From Heterohyrax brucei (lineage: Eukaryota; Chordata; Mammalia; Hyracoidea; Procaviidae), in NCBI GenBank assembly GCA_028571685.1, contig CM053140.1, positions 152,877,701 through 152,941,700 on the forward strand: a stretch of 64,000 nt of DNA. The letters are read 5' to 3'. The translations under genes and the position numbers were made by a program. Below are positions 21,901 through 34,631 of the stretch, piece after piece (the stretch's first letter is position 1; each line of letters starts with the position of its first letter). Below the pieces are notes generated by a model that did not search any database, was not told the origin of the DNA, and saw nothing but the letters and a program-made list of their open reading frames with translations.

Positions 21901-24562
21901 TCAATAACATATGAAAATGAACCACAACAACAAAAAAATTCACCATGACCAAGCGGGATTCATGTCTGGTATGCAGGATGGTTGAACATTGGAAAAACAA
22001 TCACATAAATAAAAGACCAGAACCATTTAATTTCATCCATTGATGCAGAAATTACATTTGGCAGAGTCCAACACTCATTCATACTAAAAACTCTCAGCAA
22101 AATAGAAGGGAAACTCCTTAACATACTAAATGGCATTTATACAAAGCCAATGGCCCACATCATCCTAAATGGAGAGTGTTTGAAAGCATTCACCTTGAGA
22201 ACAAGAACCAAAAAAGGATGGCCTGTATCATCACTTTTATTCAACATTGTCCTGGTGGTTCCAGCTAGAACAATCAGGCTAGATAAAGAAAGAAAGTACA
22301 TCCCAATTGTTAAAGAAGAGGTAAAAGTATCTCTTTTTGCAGATGATGTGATCTTATACACAGAAAATCACAAAGAATCCACAAAAACACTAGGAAATAA
22401 TAGAAGAATTCAGCAAGTATCAGGACATAAGATATATACACAAAAATCAGTTGGATTCCCCTACACCAAGATAGAGAATATCAAAGAAGAAATCACTGAA
22501 TTACTACCATTGACAAGAGCCTCCAAGAAGATAAAATACTTAGTAATAAAGTTACTGGAGACATAAAAAAATCTATACAAAATAAAAAAAAAAAAACCCT
22601 GCAAGACTGGATTGCAAGAAACCCAAAGAGACCCAAGCAACTGTAAAAATATACCTTGGACAGGAAGACTCAACACTGTAAAAATGACTTTCCTTCCAAA
22701 GTGATCTATATACACAATGCACTCCCAATACAAATTCCAATGGCATTTTTTAATGAGATAGAGAAACAAATTACTAATTTAATGTGGAAAAGGAAAGAGG
22801 CCGTGGATAAGCAAGGCATTACTGAAGAACAAATTTGGAAGACTTGCACTGACTCACTTTAGAATCTATTACACCATCACTTTAATCAAAACAGGCTGAT
22901 AACACAGTATAGCAGATGCATAGACCAATGAAACAGTATTAAGAATCCAGACAAAAAATCATCCACCTATGTGTGACTAATATTTGACAAAGATCAAAAT
23001 CTGTACATTGGGAAAAAGACAGGCCCTTTAACAAATGATGTTGATATAATAGGATATCCATCTGCCAAAAATTGAAACAAGACCCATATCTCACATCATG
23101 CACAAAAATTAACTCAGAATAAATCAAAGACCTAAACATAAAAGAGATCATGAAGAAAATTTTGGGACAATGCTGGGAGTCCTAAGGGATGGCATAAACA
23201 GACTATGAAACAAACATCAGAAGAGAAAACAGACAATTGGAACTGAGAAAACTCAAACACTTATCCTCATTCAAAAACATCACATATCGACTGGGAGAAA
23301 AATTTTGGCCACAGTCAATTCTAACAGCATCTAGTCTTCAAAGTCTCCAAGATATTGTAAAACTTCTACTTCAAAAAAAGTAATAACCCAAATATAAAAT
23401 AGGCAAATATATGAACAGGTACTTACCAAAGAATACATTTGAGGGTCTAACAGATATATGACAAAATGCTCAAGATCATAAACCATTAGAGAAATCCAAG
23501 TCAAAACTACAATGAGATATCATTTCACCCCAAAAGGTTAGCATTAACTGAAAAAAAAAGTTTGGAGAGACTGAACCACTTATACACTGCTGGCCAGAAA
23601 GTACAATGGTATCAACCACTCTGGAAATCAACTGAACGCTTCCTTAAAGAGCTAAAAATATAAACAACATACAATCCAGCAATCCCACTTTTGGAATATA
23701 TCCTAGAAAAATAATATCTGCCACACAAATAGATACTTGCACATGAATGTTCATCTCAACACTGTCCACAATAGCAAAAAGATGGAATCAACCTATGTGA
23801 CAATCAACAGACTATGGTATATTTATACAATGGAATATTACACAATGACAAATAGTAACCATGAATCTAGGAAACATCTCACAATATGGGTGATTTTAGA
23901 AGGCATAATGCTGAGTGAAATTAGTCAGTTGCAAAAGGAGAAATATTATATGAGCACTATTATAAAACCTAAAATAAAGTTTTAAACACAGAAGAAAACA
24001 GTCTTTGGTGGTTATGTGGGTGGGGAGGAGGGGAAAAGGTATTTGCTACTTTGATACTAGACAATAATTATTCTATGTCAAAGGAGGGGCAACATGCAGT
24101 AGAGCAGAAGTCAGTACAACTGGACTAATCCAAAAACTAAGAAGTTTTGTAAATACAGCTGAATACTTCAAGGGGCAGAGAAGCAGGGATAGAGGCCTGG
24201 GACCACGATTTCAGGGGACATCTAGTTCAATTAGCAAAGCAAAATTTATTAAGAAAATGTTCTGCATCCCACTCTGATGAGTGGTGTCTATGGTCTTAAA
24301 AGCTAAAAAGCTAGTGAAGAGTGTGTTTCTTGGCTAAAGCAGATACAGGAGACTTACTGGCCAGCTTCTATGCAGAGGCAAGAAAGGAGAAGAAAGGGAC
24401 ATGAGCTGGTTGAATGGACATGGGAAATTCAGGATAGAAGGGAAGAGTGCACTCTAACGGGGTGGGGAGGGCAGTTAGTGCCACATAAAAAAGTGTGCGT
24501 AACATTGAGAAGTGGACTCGTATTGTGAACTTTCATTTAAAACACAAAATCTATATTCTAAG
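18918..24562 (+). repeat. Old L1 (ORF2 to 3' UTR), interrupted by a younger L1
   Basis: A 5'-truncated, decayed L1 read in two parts, 18918-19380 and 20816-24562. The first part and the start of the second match the endonuclease region of ORF2: GACAGAATGGATAAGAAGCC, TTGCCTACAAGAGACATACC, TAGTAGATGATTTCAACACA. The reverse transcriptase follows, where frame 22150-22566 shows MAHIILNGE and the catalytic FADD box (KVSLFADDVILYTEN). The C-terminal part gives TIAKRWN-like and MEYYTM motifs (~23760-23850). The 3' UTR runs ~24000-24562. ORF2 is broken by many stops and frameshifts. Confidence 0.9.
19381..20815 (+). repeat. Young 5'-truncated L1 nested in older L1
   Basis: The insert begins inside the ORF2 C-terminus (GCTGTGGAGAAAGTGGAACC). 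Frame 19428-19805 is open to the natural ORF2 stop, with MVQPLWKAIWRFLKK, DPVIPLLGIYP, TIAKRWNQP and MEYYAMIKN motifs. The 3' UTR includes a G-rich run at 19851-19888 and ends in AAATAAAAATAAAAATAAAA. Target-site duplication: AAACAAACAGACACT (19366-19380) and AAACAAATAGACACT (20816-20830), one mismatch. The frames at 20124-20426 are 3' UTR readings, not genes. Confidence 0.93.
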
Positions 24563-25469
24563 TTTAAGTAAATCTGTTTCTAAATAAAATCTTTGAGCAG
24601 TTGCAGGAAATTGCATTATTTTGGGGAAGACTTGAAAAAATACTGTTGAGAATTGACGAGACAGACAAGTTAATGCAACAGGAGCAAAACTCTCTGTGAA
24701 CGAACAAATAAAAAAGTAATATTCCTATCCTCTCCAGCAGTAGGAAAAGGAGACAAGTAAGAAGAGTAGAGGAAAGAACAAGTTATTATAAAAGAATGTA
24801 ATGTATCCAGACTGCCCCTCAGGAGGTTTCAGAGTCTTCCTTCTTTCAATGAAGTCTCTGTATCACCTCTGATATTAAATCATAGTTGCCTTTTAATACA
24901 AGTTTTATATTAAATTCTCCCTCTGCTGAACACTTCTTAAATGACAAAAGCAAATGGCAGCAGATACTCTCTAGATAGGTGATGTCTTTATCAGTAGAAA
25001 AAAGTAATTTTTGTAATAACGGCTGTCTAGCTGCCACTCTATACCAGACTAAAGGCAGAAAAGCTTTGTATATGTGCCTTATCTTACCGCCTATTATGAT
25101 AATTTCTTCTACAGCAGCTACTGTGTCTTAATCAACTCTGAAGTCTTTAAATCCTCTAGTACAAACCACAGCTCATATTGCATGCTTAAATGTGTTTGCT
25201 GTGAGATTGGACAAACGGCAAGTCTCTTGGCTTAGATCTGATAAGTGAATAAGAAATATGTAAGTTAAAATAATTTCCTTGGAAAATTGTCAAAGGAATA
25301 TCAGGAAAGAAAAATAGGAGACCAGTGAAATGTATTCCCACTGTATTTGTTATCATTAGGATTTATCTGACCTAGAAAAAGCTGACACACTTTGATTTTC
25401 TAAGGATCATTTTAAATTGATATTATGTAAAAATAGTGTGGGATGGCATCGAATCACCTCTAACTTCAC
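24563..25469. other. Unassigned stretch
   Basis: No gene or repeat was recognised. Confidence 0.45.
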
Positions 25470-25628
25470 AAGGAAACCCTGGCGGTGTAGTGGTTAAATG
25501 CTACAGCTGCTAACCAAAAGGTATGCAGTAGGAATCCACTAAGTGCCTCTTGGAAACTATGGGGCAGTTCTACTCTGTCCTCTGTCTCTATGAGTCTGAA
25601 TTCACTCAATTAAGATGGGTTTTGGGAT
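25470..25628 (+). repeat. AfroSINE
   Basis: GGAAACCCTGGCGGTGTAGT, GGTTAAATGCTACAGCTGCT, GGGGCAGTTCTACTCTGTCC and TGAGTCTGAATTCACTCAAT. It is immediately followed by another copy. Confidence 0.9.
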
Positions 25629-25640
25629 GAACCTCACAAG

Positions 25641-25757
25641 GGAAACCATTAAGTGCTACAGTTGCAAACCAGTTCGGATCCACCAGGTGCTCGTTGGCAA
25701 TTCTATGAGCCAGCTGTATTAGTGGGAATCTGCTCGACAGCAATGGTTGTTTGCTGT
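25641..25757 (+). repeat. AfroSINE with 12-bp target duplication
   Basis: A shorter sense copy: GAAACCATTAAGTGCTACAG, GATCCACCAGGTGCTCGTTG, GGGAATCTGCTCGACAGCAA. It is bounded by perfect 12-bp repeats GAACCTCACAAG at 25629-25640 and 25758-25769, so it inserted independently of its neighbour. Confidence 0.88.
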
Positions 25758-25879
25758 GAACCTCACAAGAAAGAAGAATGAAGATCAACAGTCCAAGGCT
25801 CATTTGAATGAGACAGAGGTCAGGCATGCCTTCTTTCTCCAATATCTTTACCAATTCTGACACAACTGTCCCCCCCACA

Positions 25880-26605
25880 GCACTTACTACTTCTCTATTG
25901 AGTTTGATAATTCACTGCAATGGCCAACCAGAACTCATAGACCAAACTCACAGATCTGGGATTTATCAGGGATGTAGCAAGTTATAATTCAGGTTCAGGA
26001 ACGGTCAGGATACAGCTCTTCCTTAGAGATAGCCTCTTTTCAGCTGTGCCTGCAGCCAGAGCTCTGTCTGATCTCTTGGACTCTCTCCTACTTGGGCAAG
26101 TGTTAACAAAACTTTTTAGATCTGTCAGTAGTTGTCCTGAGGCAGTGCACTCTGGTCAAGAAGCCTCAGCCTGAAAGCGCCCAGTTGTATCTCTTTAAGT
26201 CAGTAAACCTAGTTCCACCAAATGCCCAGAGACATTCTACTCCACCGAGAAACCTCCTGTCCATAGGCACTCAGCTTCCGTACTCCAGAGACCTTGACTC
26301 CCAACTTTTACCTCACCTGCCACCATTTTTCTGCCACCAGTTCTTACCATCCTCAGTATTAGAACTCTCTGTCTCTGGAACTTCTTAGCACACAGATCCC
26401 AAGTCCAAAGGGTATACTCCCCTCTTCCTTGGCAATGGTGAGATCCTCCCTTCCTGCCTCTGGGATGGCTCATTTGAAGCCTACTGTGGTGTGAAAACTG
26501 ACAAATCCTCTCCTCAGAGTTCTCTAATTCTTATTAGCGTGGTCTTACTCGGTCATTTGGTGGGGGACTATGGCTAGAAAGACCACGTTAAGTAATCCAT
26601 AGCAC
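25880..26605 (-). mobile_element. Possible ERV-L/MaLR-type LTR or other interspersed repeat, antisense
   Basis: GATAATTCACTGCAATGGCC, then CAGAACTCATAG..CAAACTCACAGATCTGGG, then TTATAATTCAGGTTCAGGAA. This is reminiscent of the antisense of mammalian LTRs that carry a TTGATAATTCACTAGAATGG block. GC content is higher than in neighbouring DNA, and the small frames (26185-26388, 26237-26473) look incidental. Class and ends are uncertain. Confidence 0.35.
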
Positions 26606-28997
26606 CGCACTGCATCTGCTCTATCCTAAGCTAGAGGAAAAAAGTCAGTAGTATCCCTTGGGAATTATGCACAGGTGTCTTAGTTTACGTGTATGTGAAA
26701 CTAAAGAATTTTTCTCTAATTAAATAGTACTTCATAAGATTTTTAATGATAATAATAAGAAGTTATATGAAATGAGGAAAATTGTATGCTTTTATTTTCT
26801 TGGATCCACACTTAAAACTACATTGGAAGGATATTTAGGAGATAACTGCATTAAAATGTTTTATTTCTTAGTCATAGAACTGTGGATTTGAAAATAACTA
26901 GAAATGTTAATTAAATTAAATTTTTATATGTAGTAAAAAAAAGTTTTATCATTTACTTATTTTCTAATTTTCACTACCTCTGGAGATTCTTACTAAAAGC
27001 AGTTTAGAAACTCAGTCTGGGATGAATACTCTCAACTTCTGAAAATGTTTATTGAAATTTATCTAAGATGCTTAACCTCCATGTTATATTTAGAACAATT
27101 TTTGCTGTGACAGTAGTTGCTTTTATGGCCACAGCTTCCAAAAAATAGGTCTTTTTTTGTCACTTGACTGAAGAAAAAATAGTGACAACATAAAAATAAT
27201 AGATGCCCTTATACGAATGTTGTTAGTTGCCTGTCACTGTTGTAAACGCTTTAAATTTATTCAGTCCTCACAACAGTCCTGTAAAGTGGACATGATTACT
27301 GCTATTGCTATTTTTCACATAAAGTCTACAGAGCCAGTAATCACTTTATACCTATAACCACTATAATATGAGTATATTTTTCATACGTTACAACACAAAA
27401 GAGACAATATTGTTCTTAATAGAGTTACCGAACACATGTGTTTATTTTCAGGAAAAAAAAAAAATTGGTATATATTCACAGTGTATTCTAAAGGGAGAAA
27501 ATTTATACCTCTAATTATCCTATTTAATATAACCTTCTACATATATTAAAATTAATAGTTTGCAATCAATGTTACCGACAGAGGCAGAATTCTCTCCCCT
27601 GTTCCAAGGTATATATACCAATATTTAATGACCCATTTTATATACTTTATATATATATATACATATATATATATAAAATTAAATATAAGGTAAATTCATG
27701 TACTATGGCTCAGCCCCTGGAATTCAAAAAGATTGAAGGCTCTTAATGACACAAGGGGGCATGAAACTATGCATAATTGCTGTTCTATAGTTTTAGAAAA
27801 CACTCTGTAAATACTAGTACAGTGAAAAAACATCTCAGTTTGCACAGAAAAATCTCAATTCATTCCTGTTGTACTGAAGTCCCATCAGTGCCCTGGTATG
27901 CAGTGGGGTATGGTCCCTTTAAATTCATTTCTGATTGTGTAGTTGTTACACCACTGGGCTTCATATGAGGGAGAAAAATACTTGACACTACATGTCTTCT
28001 TTGCTATAAGAAGCACCCTGAAACAACAACTTTCAGTAAAATAGAAGGGCAAACAAAGCATGAATTAAGTGGCAAAAGTAAACAAAGGGATGTGTTGTAC
28101 CCTACACACTCCATGAAGTAAATACTCTTGAAGTAAAATTTCATGGAAGAGGCAATCTGTATAGGCAGGTTCTATTGTTTACAAATTGCTTCACAAATTG
28201 TAAATGGCAATGGATAAATGAGCTCTCAACTCCTCTCACAACGCTAAGATTAAAATAAATGCTACCTCGCTGATTGCTGTAAACAATATCGTCTCGTTTT
28301 TTTACTTTACTGCAGATCTTTAACCCTCCTCTCCCAGAGTTGGTGATTTTAAAAAACTGAGATAAAATATAACTTGAATGCACTGTCAGTCGTTTCACAT
28401 CTACATTCACCAAGAGAATGACAAGATTCACTACTCAGGAATTTGTTTATTGTATGCTCAAGTTGTATAAATATGACCTCATTGATTCTTCAAAAAAAGT
28501 TAATTGAATTTCAAGTAGACTGAAAAGATGTTTTTATTCTATCATTCTCTATAAATACAGAGAATAATTTTGTTAAACACTGACATAGAATATTAATTAT
28601 CATACAATACTTCTTTTGAAATATGAGTATTCCATTTTACATCTTATGAGTTAAATGATTTATACAACACAGTTATGGATCGAGATAAAAAATTGGATTG
28701 GTTAAATCCATTAACTATTTTTGATGTTTTATCGATATTATTGATCATGATTTTTTTGAGTTGCTGTGCTACTTAGAAAATGCTAAAAATACCTTACTGA
28801 GTGCAAAAACACTGTAATTAATACCAAGAATTATTTTTTGAATTATCTTTGACTTTAATTGTTGTAATACCACTTGCCTTGTTTTCAAAATGTTGATATG
28901 TCAAGCCTAGCCTGTTAATTAAAGCTGTTTTTAGTTCAAGCAAAACAGCAACTATGTATTTAATTATTGTTTTCATGTATTTAAATAACACGTCATA
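26606..28997. other. Unassigned AT-rich stretch with (AT)n
   Basis: No gene or repeat family was recognised. An (AT)n run lies at about 27646-27677. Short frames at 27777-27968 and 28141-28431 have no recognisable features. Confidence 0.45.
27646..27677. repeat. (AT)n microsatellite
   Basis: A run of TATATATATATACATATATATATATA type. Confidence 0.85.
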
Positions 28998-29121
28998 TGT
29001 TATAGGTTTGCATGTTAACTTGGCTGGGCCATGATTCCCAGTGGTTTCGCATTTATGGCAGTTATGCAGTGATATGGTTAGGTAGTTAATAATAAAGAAA
29101 TTTTGTGGTTTTGTTCTGATA

Positions 29122-29282
29122 TAAACCAAAAACTCACTAACATCCATTTGACTCTGACTCATAGTAACCGTATAGGTCAGAGTAGAACTGCCCCATAGAG
29201 TTTCCAAGGAGCTCCTGGCAGATTTGAACTGCAGATCTTTTGGTTAGCAGACATAGCACTTAACCACTACTCCACCAGAGTA
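29122..29282 (-). repeat. AfroSINE in ERV-L LTR, antisense
   Basis: AAACCAAAAACTCACTAACA, TTGACTCTGACTCATAGTAA, GAGTAGAACTGCCCCATAGA and GCACTTAACCACTACTCCAC. It inserted after the LTR. Confidence 0.92.
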
Positions 29283-29410
29283 TATAGTTATCCTCTATTT
29301 TATGATATAATGTAATAACCAACATGACAGGATTAAAAAAAGCAGTTGTACAGGAAGTTTCCCTAGGGGTATGGCCTGCATCCAATGTGTATGGATGTTC
29401 TGGCAAAGTT

Positions 29411-29575
29411 TAGAACACCCTACTTTCATAGTGGTTAAGTACTACAGCTGTTAACCAAAAAGTTGGCAGTTTGAATCTACAAGGTGCTCCTTGGAAGTTA
29501 TGGAGCAGCTCTACTCTGCCCTGTAAGGTCTCCATGAGTCGGAATCAACTTGATGGCAGTGGGTGGGTAGCAAAG
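29411..29575 (+). repeat. AfroSINE in ERV-L LTR
   Basis: Sense copy with GTGGTTAAGTACTACAGCTG, GTTGGCAGTTTGAATCTACA and GAGTCGGAATCAACTTGATG. Confidence 0.92.
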
Positions 29576-29721
29576 ATTAATGGCTTTTATTCACTCTGGA
29601 TCTTTTACCTGACTCATCATCATCTGACTTTCAGTATTTGGGACTTGAGATAGCAACCTGCCTTATTTCCTTCTATCCACAGTCTGTGAGCCAGCAGCAT
29701 GCTGTCTTGCCTCCCTCTACA

Positions 29722-29885
29722 GTAAATGGTGGCATAATGGTTAAGGGCTACAGCTGCTAACCAAAAGGTTGGTGGTTCAAATCTACCGGGTAGTTATTAG
29801 AAATTCTACAGGGCCATTCTACTCCATTATATTGAGTTGTTATGAGTAGGAGTTGTCTGGATGGCAGTAGATTTTTTGGTTTATA
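29722..29885 (+). repeat. AfroSINE in ERV-L LTR
   Basis: Sense copy: GTGGCATAATGGTTAAGGGC, GCTGCTAACCAAAAGGTTGG and ATGGCAGTAGATTTTTTGGT. Confidence 0.9.
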
Positions 29886-30270
29886 GCAAATAGCAGATCA
29901 TCTGACATGCCAATCTTGGGTTTGTCAGAACCGTTGGCTACGTGAGTCAGTAAAAGCTTCCAGCTTGACAGCTAATCCATGGACTTGAGACTTGCCAGCC
30001 CCTACAACTGTATAAGTCATTTCCTTGAGCTAAATCTCTGTCTCTGTCTCTCAAACTCTTTCTATATATATGTGTGTGTATACACATACACACATTTCAC
30101 TGATTTATGTTTCCTGAAGACTCAAGCTAAGACATTTGGTACTGAGAGATTCTAGAGAAGGAAATTTATGAGTTTTTTTAAATTTTTTCTCAAGTCTACC
30201 TCGTCTTAAATATGTTGATAACTCTGCTTCCAGTTGGAAGAAAGCACCACTAATCCATGAGTCGAGGTGG

Positions 30271-30444
30271 TAATAAAAATCAAAACCAAACCCACTGCCA
30301 TTGGGTCAATTCAAACTCATAGTGAACCTATAGGACAGAGTAGAACTGCTCCATAGAGTTTACAAAGAGCACCTGGTGGACTGAACTGCCACCCTTTTGG
30401 TTAGCAGCTGTAGCACTTAACCACAACACCATCCGGGTTTCCAA
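30271..30444 (-). repeat. AfroSINE in ERV-L, antisense
   Basis: AAAATCAAAACCAAACCCAC, TGCCATTGGGTCAATTCAAA, ATAGGACAGAGTAGAACTGC and TTGGTTAGCAGCTGTAGCAC. Confidence 0.93.
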
Positions 30445-31729
30445 AGTAGCAACAGAATACGCAGAATATCACCACCAATAGTTCAACTATTGATGAGAAG
30501 ACAGGTCATCACATGGTTGATGTGTTTCTACAATTTTGTCAGAATGAGAAGTACAAGGAAGCTTGTTGGTCTTGCTTTTACTAAGCAAAGTGGTAAAAGA
30601 AAGAGATAAGCTCACAGCTTCAGAGCCACAGATTAAGTGAACAAAGTCACCTCAAAATTGTGATTTGTGACCTGATAAAGAACTTTATTTCTTTAATAAC
30701 AGAGCAGATGTTGCTGAAATCAGACTCAGAATCCTATCACGAGAATGGGTGAATTATAATGCCAGTTTATTTGCCAACCTCAAATAGTATCTGAAGTTAA
30801 AGTTAGGGCATTGACTGACTGGGAAGAAATGGGATCCTGAAACTTGAAATGAAGACATATGATCAGACTAACAGGAAAGCTGGAGACATTGAGACCCTCC
30901 ATGCCATTGATACCCTACTTCAGTCATCAGTACCAACTCTATCACACCCATCTGAAGAGTTTACTTCATTATTGTCAGCTAAACTATCCCCCCCAGTAAA
31001 GCCATTACCCACTATATCCCCATTTGATGATACTGTATGTATTACAAAAGCTAAGCAGTTCTTTTAGACTGTAGTGTACCTCCTTCTGGAACACACTTTG
31101 TAGTTCACCTTTGAGAGCTTATCGGTAGGTATTTCTAATTTTTGGTCTAGAAGTAAAAATGAATGGTGGGAATGTGTTCTGATAACATTCAGCAGTATTT
31201 CATAAGTCATATGCCTGATGCAATGCCCCAGGTAATATCTCAGAAAACTTCCTGGGAGACAATACAGATGTTACTCAGGCAATATCTCAGACAAAAGTTC
31301 TTCAGACACCCTTGGTTAATATTGTCAAATGGGGATACCCATTTGGGAGCATGGAGAACCCAAAGGACATATGTTTTACTACACACATTTTACTACGTAT
31401 GTTTCACTACAGTGGTGAGAAGCAAGTTTATGAAGGGAGCCCTAGCATCCTTGAAGACTACACTGATAGTGATTTTTAGTGATTTTCATTGTTAAAGTTG
31501 ACAATGAAAAGTTACCTAATTGAATTGACAACTAACTACAATGGGGCTGATTGCACCTTGTGGTGGTAGGGGCTAAGTGAGGCATTTGATCAACATAGAC
31601 AAGATAGGCATGGTTATCATAATGCTCAGCGGTGTCAAAGTAGTAATCAGAATAGTCTAACTTGTGAAGAGTTCTAGCATTGGCTACTTAGTCATAGAGT
31701 CCTCAGAAATGAAAATGAAAAACTACCAC

Positions 31730-32427
31730 ACAAACCTGTTACCAGCAAGTATATTCCAGCTCATATCAACCCTATAAGATAGAGTACAACTGTCAGATTG
31801 GGTTTACTATTAGCAGCTGATGGGTTCAAACTGCTGACTTTTTGATTGACAGACGAGCTCTTTTTTTTTATTTTTTATTTTTATTTAATGTAACTGAGTG
31901 AAAATGTACATTCACATGTAAATTTACATGCCCCCCTATATGCAGCTTCCACTGCTCTCCCTGTCCGGTGGCTGCACACTATTCCTCTCTGCTCCATACA
32001 TGTCTCATCCTCCCAACAGTCTCCTTTCCCCTCTTCTCCGTCCACTCCCCTTCCTCCAGCCAGAGGTCAGCAAGATGATATCCTATAGATGTATAGAACA
32101 ATAAAGTGCTTCCAATATATGGTTACTCTGCATCGCCAAGTCCAACTCATTCCTGTCCAAAGAGTGGACCTTTGTTATAATTTATGGGAGAGGGCAGCAT
32201 CAGGGCCGGGGGCCATGCTCTCAGAGGAACCCCAAAACCGCTGGACCATCAATTGAGGTCTTTTAGTGGAGATCTCATGATGCACCTCTTTTTATTCTTG
32301 TGTTGCCAGTGAGGCTCCTCTCTGTGAGCTGCGTCATGGCTATCACTGGTGGTGGCCGGGCACCATCCGGTTCTTCCGGGCCCAAGGACAGACGAGCTCT
32401 TAACCACTGTGATACCAGGGCTACAAG
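31730..32427 (-). repeat. AfroSINE in ERV-L, antisense, split by an L1
   Basis: The left half runs 31730-31861 (CAGCTCATATCAACCCTATA, CAAACTGCTGACTTTTTGAT). The right half runs 32387-32427 (CTCTTAACCACTGTGATACC). The L1 insertion duplicated 14 bp of it, GACAGACGAGCTCT. Confidence 0.9.
31862..32386 (-). repeat. Young L1 3' UTR nested in AfroSINE, antisense
   Basis: It starts with a T-rich run (complement of the A-rich tail). It then matches the complement of the nested young L1 3' UTRs at 20300-20810 and 58000-58530: CATGCCCCCCTATATGCAGC, GCTCTCCCTGTCCGGTGGCT, GGTTCTTCCGGGCCCAAGG. It is bounded by 14-bp direct repeats GACAGACGAGCTCT (31848-31861 and 32387-32400). The frames at 32249-32536 are UTR readings. 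Confidence 0.93.
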
Positions 32428-34631
32428 AATGAAATACATGGGAAATGTGTACTTGATTTGAAGAAGCAAAGTATTCTAGGTCAAGTGAATGGTAATCTAA
32501 TGACAGTCTCCAAAATATAAACTCATAACTCATCAATCAATTCTTAGACTCGAGAGAGATTACAGATCCAAAACCACCTGAGTAAAGGGAAGGCCAAACC
32601 ATCTTGAGGAAGGGCCTCACTACACTCTCAAAAATTTATTCATTTAGTCTTTCTGATAGCCTTCCCCAAAGAGATTTATGGTCTTTTATGACAGTGACTG
32701 TTCACGGGGGGAAAAGGATATAAACAGACTATGCAGAGATTACTGCATGATGATTTTGAATTAACAGTAACTCCTGGAGACTCAAAAGGTCAGTATGGCC
32801 ATCAGTCAAAATGAGAGCACATGGAGGTCAGGTTATTAATGGAGTTTTACGTTACTTTTGTTTCACAGTGCGTCCAGTTGTTTCCCAAATCAGTCCTGTA
32901 GTGACTTCCCCAGTTCCAGGAAGAATAATGGGAATAGATATACTCACTAACCGTGAAAATTCCCACTCTGGCTTCCTTAAAAGTAGACTAATGTGGGTAA
33001 AGCCATAGGAAGCCTAAACTTCTCCAACCTAGGAAAATAGTAAACCAGAACAAACCACATTCCTGGATGGATTACAGAGATTACTGCCACTATCAGGAAC
33101 TTCAAGGTTGCAGGGATAGTGGTTCTTTCTATAGCCCTAATCAGCTATCCTATTTGACTAGTGTAAACAACAGGTGGATATTAGAGAATGACATTAGACC
33201 ATCATAAAATTGACCATGTCAAGACTCCAACTGTTACTGATGTTCTGGATGTAGTTGTACCACTTGAACAAAACTAATACATCTCCTGGTATGTAGTTAG
33301 TTGCTACTGAGCTAGCCAATGCATTTCTCTCAATTCTAGTTTTGAAGGAACACCAGAAGTATCTTTCCTCACTACACAAGGACATCCTTCAGTCTCCTAA
33401 CTCAGAGATATCTCCACGCACTAGCCCTGCGTTATACAAGGGAACTTGATTGCCTTTCTCTCCCACAAGACATCACATTGGTCCATTATAGTGGTGATAT
33501 TACACCTATTGTAACTAGTCAGAAATAGGCATCAATGAATCCAAACATACTGCCAAAATATTTCTTTGATAGAGGTTTGTAAATTAATCCCACAAATAAT
33601 CAGAATTCTTCTACCTCAGGAGATTTCCAGGAATCTAGTTGTGTAAGGCATGTCATGATATTCTTCTAAAGTGAAGGATAACTTGCTACATTTGATACCT
33701 CCTATAACTTAAAAGGAAGAACACTGCCTGATGGCTTCTTTGGGTTGTGAGGGCACTGTATCTTTCATTTCGGTGAGCTCTTGTTGTTAGGTGCTATCAA
33801 GTCAGCTCCAACCCATAGCAAACCTATCTACAACAAAATAAAACACTATACAGTCTTGCATCATGCCCATAATCATTTTTATGCTTAAGCCCGTTGTTAA
33901 AACCACTATGTCAATCTATCTTGTTGAGGCTGTCTCTATTTTTCACTGGCCCTCTGCTTTACCAAGCATGATCAGGGACTGATCCCTCCTGATGACATGT
34001 CCACAGTACAAAAGTTGTAGTCTTGTCAATCTTGCTTCTAAGGAGCACTCTGGTTGTACTTTTTCCAGGACACATCTGTTTGTTCTTTTTGCAGTCCATG
34101 GTATATACAATATTCTTCTCCAGCACCATAATCCAACTGCAAAAATTTAAATTCTTCTTCTGTCTTTCTTATCATTATCCAGTTTGGGCATGCATATAAT
34201 ACAATCGAAAATACCATGGTCTGAGTCATATGCATCTTAGTCTCCAAGGTGATGTTGTTGCTTTTCAGGACTTTAAAGAGATCTTTTGAAGCACATTTGC
34301 CCCATGCAGTGTGTCTTTTGGTTTCTTGATAGCTGTTTCCATGGACATTGGTTGTGGATCCAAGTAAAATAAACCTTTGAGAACCTCAGTCTTTACTCCA
34401 TTTATCACAATGTTGATTATTGCTCCAGTTGTGAGGATTTTTGTTCTCTTTATGTAATCCATATTGAAGGATGTGGTCTTTGATCTTCATCAGTATGTAT
34501 TTCAAGTCCTCTTCATTTTTACAAAGCAAGGTCATGTCATATGCACTAATTCACGTTGCTATTCCGTCTTCCTCTAACCCTGGTGTCCCATTCTTCTTCA
34601 TATTGTCCAGCTTCTCAGATCATTAGCTCAG

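Larger units (their letters stand above)
28998..30134 (+). mobile_element. ERV-L-type 5' LTR (MLT2-like), with three AfroSINE inserts
   Basis: LTR fossil starting TGTTATAGGTTTGCATGTTA and CTTGGCTGGGCCATGATTCC. It later has GACTTGCCAGCCCCTACAAC, a GAGCTAAATCTCTGTCTCT polypyrimidine stretch and the end CTCAAGCTAAGACA. Without the SINEs it is about 660 bp. A primer-site-like stretch, TTTGGTACTGAGAG, follows at once and leads into ERV-L internal sequence. Confidence 0.78.
30135..33780 (+). mobile_element. ERV-L provirus internal region, broken fossil
   Basis: Internal part of a class III (ERV-L) endogenous retrovirus. A gag-like zone (about 30460-31050) carries GAAGTTAAAGTTAGGGCATT and GGGAAGAAATGGGATCCTGA. 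A protease-like/early pol zone runs about 31130-33000. Pol-like sequence follows to about 33780, with CCTGGATGGATTACAGAGAT, AACACATCTCCTGGTATG-type and GACATCACATTGGTCCATTA blocks, in ERV-L order. It is heavily broken, with many inactivating changes throughout plus SINE and L1 inserts. It is old, predating the AfroSINEs and the RTE copy that ends it. No envelope gene is seen, as is usual for ERV-L. Confidence 0.8.

Noticed and set aside
30849-31495. Two plus-strand frames of 72 and 110 codons
   Set aside because: They are remnants within the broken ERV-L fossil and not host genes.
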